A stretch of DNA of 64,000 nucleotides from JBDGYW01 sp964580055 (GTDB lineage Bacteria; Gemmatimonadota; Gemmatimonadetes; Gemmatimonadales; GWC2-71-9): positions 7,759 to 71,758 of the forward strand of contig CAZOJI010000023.1 of the NCBI GenBank assembly GCA_964580055.1, in the 5' to 3' direction. The translations under genes and the position numbers were made by a program. This document shows, in pieces, positions 53,835 through 62,833 of the stretch. Position 1 is the first letter of the stretch, and each line of letters starts with the position of its first letter. The notes under the pieces are model-generated. The model saw only the letters and a program-made list of their open reading frames with translations. It made no database searches and was not told where the DNA came from.

Positions 53835-54455
53835 ATGGAATCTAGAGTACGCCGACTGCTGGCGGCGAAAGGGCCACAATTCCTGTTGATTGGCGCCCTG
53901 ACCCTTCTGAGCTTGACGTCCTGCTTCTTGAAAGGCACCGAGCCAGGCGATTCGCCGCTGGTCGGTCTGGCCAACCTGTTGTATCTGGATGGGTCCTGGG
54001 TATGGACGGATTCCATGATCTACTCGGAATACGTCCCGGACGACGACGTAGTGACGCACCACGGATCCTACATCGTTTCAGGGACTGCAACTATCGAGAC
54101 GGTCGATTCGGTGGAAGTCGAGACCTACCAGTTGACGGCGACAGCCCAGGTCAGGCACGTGGACTCAACCGAGGCTGGTGAAGTAACGCGCTGGACACTC
54201 ACCGACATCGAGTACGTGGACACGGTAGTAGTCGATAGCGACACGATCTTTGGACTTTCGGTCGAACCGATACCACCTGCCGCAAGACCGACGACCGACA
54301 GCATCCGGTGGACATTCGAGTCGAGCCAATTGTGGTGTACCAACTGGCTCACCGACACGATCCGCCCAGGCAACCGCGACCATTGCTCCACCACTGTGAC
54401 GTGGATTCGCGCCGACTCATCAACCGCTGCCGACATTACCGGGACGGGAACCTGA
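53835..54455 (+). CDS. Putative lipoprotein of unknown function
   Basis: The product has 206 residues. The signal ends in LTSCFLKG, a lipobox with Cys as the lipid anchor. The mature part is a Thr/Asp/Val-rich beta protein with repeated VDS or VDT motifs (ETVDSVEVETY, EYVDTVVVDSDT). GGAGGA lies about seven bases before ATG 53835. No family is recognised. It ends four bases from the convergent GYD gene. Confidence 0.75.
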   Translation: MESRVRRLLAAKGPQFLLIGALTLLSLTSCFLKGTEPGDSPLVGLANLLYLDGSWVWTDSMIYSEYVPDDDVVTHHGSYIVSGTATIETVDSVEVETYQLTATAQVRHVDSTEAGEVTRWTLTDIEYVDTVVVDSDTIFGLSVEPIPPAARPTTDSIRWTFESSQLWCTNWLTDTIRPGNRDHCSTTVTWIRADSSTAADITGTGT

Positions 54456-54459
54456 AAAC

Positions 54460-54765
54460 CTAGTCTTCAATCTCCTTCATGATTCTGGCAAACCTATCGT
54501 AAGGTATTGCCGTCCAGCTCTCGGCTCTCGACGCACCGCACGATTGCGTTATCAGCGATACCTTGGCGGCCACCTCCTCGTTCGGTGCTTCGAACACGTC
54601 CAAGAAGTCCCAAGGTCCGAGGATCGTGAAGTGCTCGAGGAACTTCACTTCCGGGCACTTCGCCTTCACGAGTTCCAGCCAGGATTTTCCCTCCTCCTGG
54701 TAGTGCTGGAACTTCTTCGAGGCCGCCTCCGTGGAGAGCCGCGTTGCAAGAATATAGACCGGCAT
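54460..54765 (-). CDS. GYD-domain protein
   Basis: The product has 101 residues. VYILATRLSTEAASKKF at the start, then FTILGPWDFLDVFEAPNEEVAAKVSLI fit the GYD (PF08734) ferredoxin-like fold, with GPWDFL in the place of the usual GxYD motif. GAGGAGG lies about eight bases before the ATG. It follows glyA by 71 bases in the same direction and may share its transcript. The function is unknown. Confidence 0.85.
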   Translation of the reverse strand: MPVYILATRLSTEAASKKFQHYQEEGKSWLELVKAKCPEVKFLEHFTILGPWDFLDVFEAPNEEVAAKVSLITQSCGASRAESWTAIPYDRFARIMKEIED

Positions 54766-54836
54766 GGGAAAACCTCCTCGTTCGGTGAGGCGGTTGTCAA
54801 TCGACAGCGCGCCTCAATCTGCCTGCTCGAATGAAC

Positions 54837-56102
54837 TCACTCTCGCCCTAACCCAGGGGGTCGAAAGCCTTCGCAGAATTCGGCGATCTCCTGCGCTGTA
54901 TTGTCCAAAACGGTTTCGTCGTCGATGTCTTCGACCACGCGGTTGATCCAGGCCGCAACACGCTCCATTTCCGGTTCTTTCATACCTCTCGAAGTAATGG
55001 AAGGAGTCCCAATACGGATTCCGGACGGATCGAACGGCTTTCTGGGATCGTACGGAACGGTGTTGCTGTTGCACACTATGCCCGCCCTGTTGAGGGCTTG
55101 TGACACAACCTTGCCGGGCTGCCCCTTGTTGGTCATGTCGATGAGTATCAAATGGTTCTCAGTACCTCCCGAAACCAGGTCGAATCCGTGGTTCAAGAGT
55201 GCAGCCGCAAGCGCCTTTGCATTGCGCACGACTTGGTGGGCATAGTCTTTGAACTCCGGCGTGTTGGCCTCCTTCAGGGCCACAGCGATACCAGCCGTCG
55301 TGTGGTTGTGCGGCCCGCCCTGAAGTCCGGGGAACACGGCCTTGTCAATAGCCTTTTGATGCTCTTCCGTGCACAGGATCATTGCGCCGCGAGGACCGCG
55401 CAGCATCTTGTGGGTGGTGGTGCTGACTACATCCGCATGCGGGACAGGGCTTGGATGCGCACCCGCGGCCACCAAACCCGAGATATGCGCGATGTCTGCC
55501 ACGAAAATGGCGTTGGCCTCTTTGGCTATCTCGGCGAACTTCTCGAAGTCGATTATTCGAGGGTAGGCTGTGGCGCCGGCAAATATCAACTTGGGCTTCT
55601 CAGCCAGCGCCGTGTCGCGTACCATGTCGTAATCGATCAGGCCCGTGTCCTTTCTAACCGTGTATTGAACGGCTCGGTAGTACTTGCCGCTGATGCTGAC
55701 CTTCCAACCGTGAGTGAGATGGCCACCGTGGGGAAGGCTCATGCCCATGATCGTGTCACCAGGTTCGCAGAATGCGAAATAGACCGCCATGTTGGCCGGC
55801 GAGCCGGAATAGGGCTGCACGTTCGCGTGGTCGGCGCCGAAGAGCTGTTTGGCCCGCTCGATAGCGAGTCGCTCGACCGCGTCTATGTTCTCCTGTCCCT
55901 CGTAGTACCGCTTGCCTGCGTAACCTTCCGAGTACTTGTTGGTGAGTACTGACCCAGTGGCTTGGAGCACGGCTGCCGAGGCGTAGTTCTCGGAGGGGAT
56001 CAAGCGGATCTTGTCCCGCTGGCGAGCTTCCTCCTTCTTCACGAGATCGAAAATCTCCGGGTCTGTACTGGCGAGGTATTTCATTTCAAGATGGTCGTTC
56101 AT
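54837..56102 (-). CDS. glyA: Serine hydroxymethyltransferase
   Basis: This PLP enzyme of 421 residues interconverts serine plus tetrahydrofolate with glycine plus methylene-tetrahydrofolate. PSENYASAAVLQATGSVLTNKYSEGYAGKRYY is the N-terminal signature. VSTTTHKMLRGPRGAMIL contains the PLP lysine. The ATG overlaps the stop of a small membrane gene by four bases. It feeds C1 units to metH and supplies glycine. Confidence 0.98.
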   Translation of the reverse strand: MNDHLEMKYLASTDPEIFDLVKKEEARQRDKIRLIPSENYASAAVLQATGSVLTNKYSEGYAGKRYYEGQENIDAVERLAIERAKQLFGADHANVQPYSGSPANMAVYFAFCEPGDTIMGMSLPHGGHLTHGWKVSISGKYYRAVQYTVRKDTGLIDYDMVRDTALAEKPKLIFAGATAYPRIIDFEKFAEIAKEANAIFVADIAHISGLVAAGAHPSPVPHADVVSTTTHKMLRGPRGAMILCTEEHQKAIDKAVFPGLQGGPHNHTTAGIAVALKEANTPEFKDYAHQVVRNAKALAAALLNHGFDLVSGGTENHLILIDMTNKGQPGKVVSQALNRAGIVCNSNTVPYDPRKPFDPSGIRIGTPSITSRGMKEPEMERVAAWINRVVEDIDDETVLDNTAQEIAEFCEGFRPPGLGRE

Positions 56103-56356
56103 GGTCCCAATTGATCCTTAGCGTTGTGGCGGGCAAGCAATCGTTCGGCGAAGTCGAGGCGTTCCTCTAGGTCGGTTATCCGCTCATTGCTGTCCGCCAG
56201 TGCCTGTTCAGTATCCAAGAGTCGTTGTTCCGTCTGTTCTAGCAGGTGACGCATCTCGGCACCTCCGGATACCGATTGGCTCGATATTCGGTTGGCCACG
56301 GCCTTTGCGATCGGAGTTCCGACGACGATAACCGCGATGAACGTAAACAAATCCAA
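56099..56356 (-). CDS. Small single-pass membrane protein with coiled coil
   Basis: The product has 85 residues. One N-terminal helix (FTFIAVIVVGTPIAKAVA) is followed by a heptad-rich segment (LLEQTEQRLLDTEQALADSNERITDLEERLDFAERLL). It resembles PspB-like proteins in layout, not clearly in sequence. The start is TTG 56356 with GGAG seven bases upstream. It overlaps glyA by four bases, which suggests translational coupling. Confidence 0.75.
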   Translation of the reverse strand: MDLFTFIAVIVVGTPIAKAVANRISSQSVSGGAEMRHLLEQTEQRLLDTEQALADSNERITDLEERLDFAERLLARHNAKDQLGP

Positions 56357-56482
56357 CTCGTATCTCCGCAGCGCAGGGCTTGGTCATCTTGCTGTTGCAG
56401 CACTATGGACACAGTGAACATAGTCGGCTGGGATGTCAACACGCCAAGCGCGGGAACAGTCCGATCGTCCGCATGGCCGCCT

Positions 56483-57475
56483 TTATTCGCGGTTAGTCTG
56501 GAACCAGTGTACCGAACGTTCGATCGCTACATCGTGGGGAATCGTGGGTTCCCATCCGAGCTCTTCTCTGGCTCGGCTGGAGTCGTAGGGATTGTCATTC
56601 GAAAGGTACCTGATCGCGGTTGCACCGAATCCCGCGTAGTGCCTCGGCGAGAGCGCATATCGGAATCCATACAGAGAAACGGCGAACGCGTAAGCGAATG
56701 TGACCGGCACTTTCACGAAACGAATCCGCTTTCCCAGTGCGGCTCCCACGGTTGCGAAAAACTGACGCTGCGTGATGCCCTGTTCATTGGCAAGGTTGAC
56801 AGGACCCCTCACCTCGGGATGGTCGAGCGCCGCAAGTACGGCTTCGGCAACACTGCCTGCATAGACGAGGGCCAGGGTGTTGTCACCGGTGCCGACCAGT
56901 GGGGAAATCCCATGTTTTAGCATTCGGACGACATGCGGTAGAAACGTTCGGTCTCGCTCGCCGTATATCACGCAGGGCCGCAGAGAAACGGCGGACAGCT
57001 TTTTGTTGCGGGCTACGGCATTGACCGCCTCCTCGGCGCCTCGTTTTGAAACTGCGTAGAACTCGCCACGCGACAATCTGGGCCAGTCGGAAAGCTCGTT
57101 CAGTTTGCAGTCGCCGACCTGCAAACGCCTCCCGTAGACCGCCACTGACGAGAGATGCACCAAGCGCACTCCCTGATCTGCTGCAGTTTCCGCGGCCAAC
57201 CTCGCGCCGGCGACGTTGGTGGTATGAAAGTGCTCCCAGTTGCGCCTCTTCGTGATGATTCCCGCCGCATGCACTATTGCGTCCGAACCGCGAGCGTGAA
57301 GCCAGGCTTGGGGTTGTTCGACAGACCCGAAAACTGTTTCTGCGCCGAGACTCTCAACCAGGCTCTTGCCGGCGGGACCACGGACCATCGCTCTCACATT
57401 GTGCCTCTTCGCAACCAACAGCTGGATGACGTGGCTGCCTACCAGTCCAGTGCCACCCGTTAGGAATACATCCAT
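56483..57475 (-). CDS. NAD(P)-dependent epimerase/dehydratase (extended SDR)
   Basis: The product has 330 residues. VFLTGGTGLVGSHVIQLL is the Rossmann GxxGxxG motif. VHLSSVAVYGR and FYAVSKRGAEEAV give the Ser and Y-x3-K catalytic residues (YAVSK). SLRPCVIYGERDR follows. It is near the 3-beta-HSD/NSDHL-like group, with a terpenoid, steroid or sugar substrate. It precedes the small membrane gene and follows the NRAMP gene in the same direction. Confidence 0.88.
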   Translation of the reverse strand: MDVFLTGGTGLVGSHVIQLLVAKRHNVRAMVRGPAGKSLVESLGAETVFGSVEQPQAWLHARGSDAIVHAAGIITKRRNWEHFHTTNVAGARLAAETAADQGVRLVHLSSVAVYGRRLQVGDCKLNELSDWPRLSRGEFYAVSKRGAEEAVNAVARNKKLSAVSLRPCVIYGERDRTFLPHVVRMLKHGISPLVGTGDNTLALVYAGSVAEAVLAALDHPEVRGPVNLANEQGITQRQFFATVGAALGKRIRFVKVPVTFAYAFAVSLYGFRYALSPRHYAGFGATAIRYLSNDNPYDSSRAREELGWEPTIPHDVAIERSVHWFQTNRE

Positions 57476-57499
57476 CAGTTTGCCAATTCCTCGTGAATT

Positions 57500-58690
57500 T
57501 CAGAACGCGAGAACGATGGCGCGCACGCCTAGGACCACGCAGAGGATCGCCACTGCCGTTCCTACGACGTTGCCGAGCCAACTGTTCACTTGGTCACCTA
57601 GCCGCTTGCGATCATTCATCGCAAAAAGAAGAACGATTGCCACTATCGGAAGGACCAACCCGTTCACCAGCTGTGCAAGGAAGATCAGTGGGACCGGGCG
57701 AAGCCCGATCAATGCGGCGGCGGCGCCTACGAAGAGACATCCAGCCCAGACGGTTCGTGCCAGTGGACTCGCAACGTCGCGTCCCCGGCCGAGTGCGTCG
57801 AGCAACGTGTAGGCGGCCGCCAGAGGTGCAGTCGTGGCGGAAGAGATTCCGGCGGCGGCGTATCCGACGGCAAATGCATGGCTGGCCCAATCTCCGAGCA
57901 GCGGCCTTAGCTGCACGGCCATGTCGGAAGCCGACTGCACTGCAGATCCGTGAAGCGCAGCCGATGCAGTTACCACTACTGCTGCGGAAACGACACCTCC
58001 CAGGCCTATCGCGATCAATAGATCCAAACGAACTGCCGGCAAATCATCTACCCCGGACCATCGTTCTCGCACGACCGCCGCATGCAAGAAGAGATTGTAG
58101 GGGACGATTGTCGTACCGATGAGGGCCAGGGCAGTGAGTTCGGCGCCTCCGGGAAGCCGAGGGACGAACATGCCACCCAAAACCTCGCCCAAGTGCGGTG
58201 CAACCAGAGCTGCTGTTGCGAGAAACACAATGCCCATCACCGCTACACATGCGGCGAGCGTCCGCTCGACCAGTTTGTAGCGTCCCGTCCAGAGCAGCGC
58301 ACCGGCCAGAATGGCCCCAACTGCCACCCAACCGCGGAGGGGCAGGCCCGTTGCGGATTCGAGTCCCAAGCCTGCGCCGGTGAGGTTGCCGGCCTGGTAT
58401 GCGGCGGCGCCTCCTATGACGGCTACGGCGGCGAGAGTTGCCAGCGTCTTTCCGAGCCAGGAAGGTCCTCTTACCGATCTGAGCGCGTGGCCCAGCCCGC
58501 TACCGGTGGCCAAGCCGAGGCGTGCGCTCATCTCCTGCAGGACCATTGTCGAGACGACGGCGAAGACCAATGCCCAGAGCAGTGTCGTGCCGTAGTGAGC
58601 ACCCGCAACAGTTGCGGTGGTGACGGTCCCAGGGCCGATGAAAGCAGCCGCTATTATCACACCGGGTCCAATGCCCGCCCATCGCTTCAT
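57500..58690 (-). CDS. NRAMP-family divalent metal transporter
   Basis: This is a 396-residue protein with about 11 membrane segments. GPGVIIAAAFIGPGTVTTATVAG at the N-terminus is the NRAMP TM1 region; the canonical metal-binding DPGN reads GPGT here, so the TM1 ligand aspartate and asparagine are replaced. GTTIVPYNLFLHAAVV is TM6 with the PYN-x-x-x-H motif. It belongs to a branch without the DPGN site, some of which transport Mg or other ions. The substrate is uncertain. Confidence 0.88.
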   Translation of the reverse strand: MKRWAGIGPGVIIAAAFIGPGTVTTATVAGAHYGTTLLWALVFAVVSTMVLQEMSARLGLATGSGLGHALRSVRGPSWLGKTLATLAAVAVIGGAAAYQAGNLTGAGLGLESATGLPLRGWVAVGAILAGALLWTGRYKLVERTLAACVAVMGIVFLATAALVAPHLGEVLGGMFVPRLPGGAELTALALIGTTIVPYNLFLHAAVVRERWSGVDDLPAVRLDLLIAIGLGGVVSAAVVVTASAALHGSAVQSASDMAVQLRPLLGDWASHAFAVGYAAAGISSATTAPLAAAYTLLDALGRGRDVASPLARTVWAGCLFVGAAAALIGLRPVPLIFLAQLVNGLVLPIVAIVLLFAMNDRKRLGDQVNSWLGNVVGTAVAILCVVLGVRAIVLAF

Positions 58691-58724
58691 TCGTGGTGCT
58701 CCAGCAGAATTGAATGGGTGTAAC

Positions 58725-59993
58725 TTAGTCGTAGTACCCCGCTAGGGTGTACGATTGGTCGAGGAGCTCAACGGGATGCACCACCCGCAGCCTCGATCCA
58801 GCGGCAGCGAGCCCCGCGCCTATCTGCATTATGCAGCCGGGGTTCCCGGTAGCAACGATATCGGGATGGCACTCCAAAATCGCGGAGACCTTTTTGTCCA
58901 GGATCGCCCTCGACAAACCAGATTGGGTAAACGTGTAGCTCCCCGCGCTCCCGCAACAAAGCTCCGCGTCGACATGAAAGGCTCGCTCCACGCCTGACAC
59001 GGCATCCAACACGGCCAATGGCGCATCGGCGATGCCCTGTGCGTGAAGCAAGTGGCACGGTGGGTCGTACGCCACACGCAGATGAACCCGCTTACCCTGT
59101 CGAGGCCCGGTCTCGGCGAGAAGCTCTGATACGTCCCGAACGCGGGAGGCCAGAGCTTGCGCCTGGTCTTGCAGAGGGTCACCCGCCAATAGTCGGCCGT
59201 AGTCCTTGAGCATGGCGCCGCAACCGGCGCTGTTCACTGCTATTATGGCGCCGGGCGACTCTGCAAAAGCGCGCACGTTGGTGCGCGCCAGTCGGAGTGC
59301 CTGCTCACTCTGTCCCGCGTGAGCGTGCAAGGCCCCACAACAAACCTGTCCACTCACCCTGGCGACGTCGTAGCCGTTTACGGAAAGCGTCCTTGCGGTG
59401 GCAGCGTGCACGTGGGAAAACAACCCGGACATCACGCAGCCTTCGAAGAGCACGACCGACTGCGCGGGCGTGTAATCGTGTCGGGAGCTTGCAGCGAGGA
59501 CGGCGGGAATCTCCCTTTTCAAACCCACGGCGGCGGCGGCGTACCAGGGCCTGGTTGCGGACAACATGCCGAAGAAGAAACCGAGTCGAGAATCTCCCGA
59601 GAACAGCCGCGCCAGGGGGCGCAGGGATCGAGCCATGAAGAGCAGTGGCCGCCTCAACCACTCTTCTCCCATCGCGGCGTTGATCAGTCGCGCAGTCAAG
59701 GGAGGGGAATGCATCTCCGAAATGCATTCTCGTACCTTCTCCAATGCGGGCGCATATTGCACCCCGGACGGACATACCGGTTCGCACGCCCGGCATCCCA
59801 AACAGCGGCTCAGGTGAGACACGAGTTCCGGATCGGCGATGCTCAGCTCACCTTGCGCAAGGCGTCTCATCAACAGGATCCGGCCGCGCGGACTGTCGCC
59901 TTCAACCTGGGTCTCCCTGTAAGTAGGACAGCTCTGGAGGCAGAATCCGCAGTGAACGCAGGATTCCAGGTCTCGAAAGGCGCTGCCTCTCAT
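58725..59993 (-). CDS. glcF: Glycolate oxidase iron-sulfur subunit
   Basis: The product has 422 residues. Two [4Fe-4S] motifs are CVHCGFCLQSCP and CLGCRACEPVCP. Two CCG-type domains follow (VCCGALHAHAGQ and LCCGSAGSYTF). This is the electron-carrier subunit of GlcDEF. It overlaps glcE by four bases. Confidence 0.95.
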   Translation of the reverse strand: MRGSAFRDLESCVHCGFCLQSCPTYRETQVEGDSPRGRILLMRRLAQGELSIADPELVSHLSRCLGCRACEPVCPSGVQYAPALEKVRECISEMHSPPLTARLINAAMGEEWLRRPLLFMARSLRPLARLFSGDSRLGFFFGMLSATRPWYAAAAVGLKREIPAVLAASSRHDYTPAQSVVLFEGCVMSGLFSHVHAATARTLSVNGYDVARVSGQVCCGALHAHAGQSEQALRLARTNVRAFAESPGAIIAVNSAGCGAMLKDYGRLLAGDPLQDQAQALASRVRDVSELLAETGPRQGKRVHLRVAYDPPCHLLHAQGIADAPLAVLDAVSGVERAFHVDAELCCGSAGSYTFTQSGLSRAILDKKVSAILECHPDIVATGNPGCIMQIGAGLAAAGSRLRVVHPVELLDQSYTLAGYYD

Positions 59994-61264
59994 GCGGGGT
60001 CTCCAAGCGGGACCACAATGCCGCGACGGCTGTCGAAGACGTCACGCAGTGATTCGACCAGGGCGCCGATTCCGTCAGGGTAGGCCCCATAGTGTCCGAC
60101 TCGATCGAGGACTCCCCCGGGCGCGCGCTCCAGCGTAAGCGGCCGGTTTGTGATGGCGCAAGCTGAACGCAGACTCTGGAGCTGTTGAATCGACGCATCA
60201 CAGCTCCATCGGATGACTCCGTCCGGCACACTGACCGTGGCCTGGAATTCACCCTCCCGTTGGAATTCTGCACTGATTTGCTCGATTGCTGTGCCGACGT
60301 CGCAAGGTAGAACACCGACTCGGAATGTTGCCGGATATCGCAGGACACCTCGCGCCAACGAGGGCCAGAAACGCCCTGCAGCGTCGCCTGCGATGGTATC
60401 GAGCTTCAGGCCGGAAACAGCCTTCGTGAGAATTTCCCTGCCCGCGGAAACAGTTGTTTCGGATCCGGCCAACCGGATGGCCAGAGTCCAATCTCTGGAG
60501 CCGGTCTCGTTTACTGAAACGAGTTCCAGCGAGGCCGGTGTGACGCCGGAGCCGACAACCTCGAATGCAGCCTCCAACATAGCGTGCAGCGAACCGGTCG
60601 CGACCAAGGTGGAGTCCACTGCCGGCAGGGCGTGAAGTTGGATGTGAGCTGACGTAATCACTCCAAACGATCCGAAACTCCCAACGGCGAGGCTGGTGAG
60701 ATCGAACCCTGCGACATTCTTCACGACGCGCCCACCAACCCTGAGCATCCGACCCTCAGCGGTTATCAGAGTGAGTCCGAGAATCCGGTTCTTGACCGGT
60801 CCATATCCTGTTCTAACCGGGCCCGCGGTACCGGTTGCCAGCACGGATCCGAGTGATCGCTCGCCGCCCGGAGGGTCCAGTGCTATCCAAGTGCCGGTTT
60901 TCGCCGCCGCGTTCTGCAAGTCTTGGAAGGGCGTGCCGGCTCGGGCACTCATTAGGAGATCTGCCGGGTTTTGCTCCGAGATTCCGGTAAGCATCCGAGT
61001 AGAGATAGCGAGATCGGCCGGGGCGTCGGGATCGATCCAACTGCCACAGCCGCGGATTCTAATCTTCCAGCCTTCTTCGTACGCAGCCGAGAGAACCACG
61101 GCGCACTCCTCTTCGGAGCGAGGAGCCACCTCGACGATCCCGTTTTGGCTATCGGTCACGACCCCGCCTGGACCCACTATGGTGCGAATTCGCTGAGCTA
61201 TCGCCGTTGGGAGCACGATGTCACTGCGAGGTTTCGACAGGGACGGCTTTGCCGGGATTGGCAT
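59990..61264 (-). CDS. glcE: Glycolate oxidase FAD-binding subunit
   Basis: The product is about 424 residues. It lacks the full FAD-binding loop of GlcD but keeps the FAD_binding_4 fold: EEGWKIRIRGCGSW, SLGSVLATGTAGPVRTGYG and VKNVAGFDLTSLAVGSFGSFGV. ATG 61264 is preferred to GTG 61270. It overlaps glcD by 44 bases and glcF by four, so the three are cotranslated. Confidence 0.93.
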   Translation of the reverse strand: MPIPAKPSLSKPRSDIVLPTAIAQRIRTIVGPGGVVTDSQNGIVEVAPRSEEECAVVLSAAYEEGWKIRIRGCGSWIDPDAPADLAISTRMLTGISEQNPADLLMSARAGTPFQDLQNAAAKTGTWIALDPPGGERSLGSVLATGTAGPVRTGYGPVKNRILGLTLITAEGRMLRVGGRVVKNVAGFDLTSLAVGSFGSFGVITSAHIQLHALPAVDSTLVATGSLHAMLEAAFEVVGSGVTPASLELVSVNETGSRDWTLAIRLAGSETTVSAGREILTKAVSGLKLDTIAGDAAGRFWPSLARGVLRYPATFRVGVLPCDVGTAIEQISAEFQREGEFQATVSVPDGVIRWSCDASIQQLQSLRSACAITNRPLTLERAPGGVLDRVGHYGAYPDGIGALVESLRDVFDSRRGIVVPLGDPA

Positions 61265-62621
61265 GCTCACTCGGATCGAAGACTCGCCTCACCTGCCGCA
61301 TAGCGCCTAGCGTCGGTTGGTCGAAGACAAGCGGCATGAGATGCAGCTTCTCCGTACCGACACCGTGTTCCCCGGTGATCGTGCCGCCGACGTCGATGCA
61401 TGCGCTCATTATCTCGGCAGAGGCCCTTGCGACCCGATCCACGAGGCCGCGATCTCTTTGATCGAGGTTGATGTTGGGATGCAGATTGCCATCGCCCGCG
61501 TGAAACACGTTGCAGATCGAGAGGTCGTACTTATCGGCGATCGCGGACACCTGCTCGAGGATATCCGGTAGCGCCGTTCTGGGCACCACTGCATCCTGTA
61601 CCATCAGATCGGGGCTTATGCGGCCCATCGCGCCGAACGCCTTCTTGCGTCCCTGCCACAGGCGCGCGCGTTGTCTTTCATCTGCGCCGATCTCCACATT
61701 CGTGGCTCCCGACTCGCGCAGGATCACTTCGACACGGCGCGTATCGTCAGCTACCGGCCTCTCGTCGATTCCGTCAATTTCGACTATTAGCACCGCCGCC
61801 GCGTCTTCCGGGTAGCCGGCACGATAGGAAGATGCTTCTACTGCCGCGATACAGTTCTCGTCCATCATCTCGAGTGCGGCAGGCACGATGCCGGAGGCGA
61901 TAATGTCGGTAACGGCTTGGCCGGCGGCTCGCATCGAAGGGAACACGGCGAGTATGGATCGCACTACCGTGGGATTGGGTGTAAGGCGTACCGTAATACG
62001 GGTGGCGATCCCGAACGCACCTTCACTGCCGACGAACAAGCTCACCAGGTCCGGACCCCAGGGTTCTCCTCCCGGTGCCCCCAGGGTGACAGTTTCACCT
62101 GTCGGGAGAACTACGTCGAGAGACAGTACGTGGTCGGTGGTCACGCCATACTTCAGGCAGTGAGGCCCGCCGGCGTTTTCAGCTACGTTGCCGCCAATGG
62201 TGCAGACCGACTGGCTTGCCGGGTCCGGAGCGTAGTGGAGGCCGTGCCTTTCGGCCGCCGCCGTGAGTTGCACGTTGACGACACCGGGTTCCACCACCGC
62301 GCGGCGATTGACAGGATCGATCTCGAGTATCCGGTTGAGGCGAGTCAGCGAGACGAGCACGGATTCGTTGGACGCGAGCGCACCCCCTGAAAGGCCGGTG
62401 CCAGCTCCCCTGGCCACGAAAGGAATTCGGTGCCGGTGCAGCACCTTCAACACCCCGGCCACCTCCTCGCGAGTGCCTGGCAGCGCCACAGCCCCGGGGA
62501 ACGAATGGTGCGTGGGGAGCCCATCAGTGGCGTACATCTCGAGGTCGACTCGGCAGGTGAGGACCCATCGAGCACCAACCACCCTGCGGAGAGCGTCGAA
62601 CGCTTCAGCGCTTATCGTCAT
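61221..62621 (-). CDS. glcD: Glycolate oxidase subunit GlcD
   Basis: The product is about 466 residues. The FAD domain reads VARGAGTGLSGGAL and CTIGGNVAENAGGPHCLKYGVT, and the cap domain ends with CNVFHAGDGNLHPN and GGTITGEHGVG, which carry the family's conserved histidines. It oxidises glycolate (or D-lactate) to glyoxylate (or pyruvate). ATG 62621 gives MTISAEAF; the longer frame has no ribosome-binding site. It is the first gene of glcDEF. Confidence 0.95.
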   Translation of the reverse strand: MTISAEAFDALRRVVGARWVLTCRVDLEMYATDGLPTHHSFPGAVALPGTREEVAGVLKVLHRHRIPFVARGAGTGLSGGALASNESVLVSLTRLNRILEIDPVNRRAVVEPGVVNVQLTAAAERHGLHYAPDPASQSVCTIGGNVAENAGGPHCLKYGVTTDHVLSLDVVLPTGETVTLGAPGGEPWGPDLVSLFVGSEGAFGIATRITVRLTPNPTVVRSILAVFPSMRAAGQAVTDIIASGIVPAALEMMDENCIAAVEASSYRAGYPEDAAAVLIVEIDGIDERPVADDTRRVEVILRESGATNVEIGADERQRARLWQGRKKAFGAMGRISPDLMVQDAVVPRTALPDILEQVSAIADKYDLSICNVFHAGDGNLHPNINLDQRDRGLVDRVARASAEIMSACIDVGGTITGEHGVGTEKLHLMPLVFDQPTLGAMRQVRRVFDPSEHANPGKAVPVETSQ

Positions 62622-62833
62622 GTCGGTAAAGATACAAGGCGAAATGTCGGGAAGCCGGAGCAACGGTGAATCTGTGTCAATATGATGTCACGACACTCAT
62701 AGCAAAGCGGTTCTTCACGAGGTGGATGGACATTTGTTGAAAGATGTAGTCGCGACTCGGCGCCGCGAATAGACCGACCCTGTCACTCCGTTTTACCTCA
62801 ATGCGCCTCCGACTTACCGCCCCGGCGGATTGC

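Noticed and set aside
53572..53889. Plus-strand frame upstream of the lipoprotein gene
   Set aside because: It has no ribosome-binding site, matches nothing, and overlaps the lipoprotein start in another phase.
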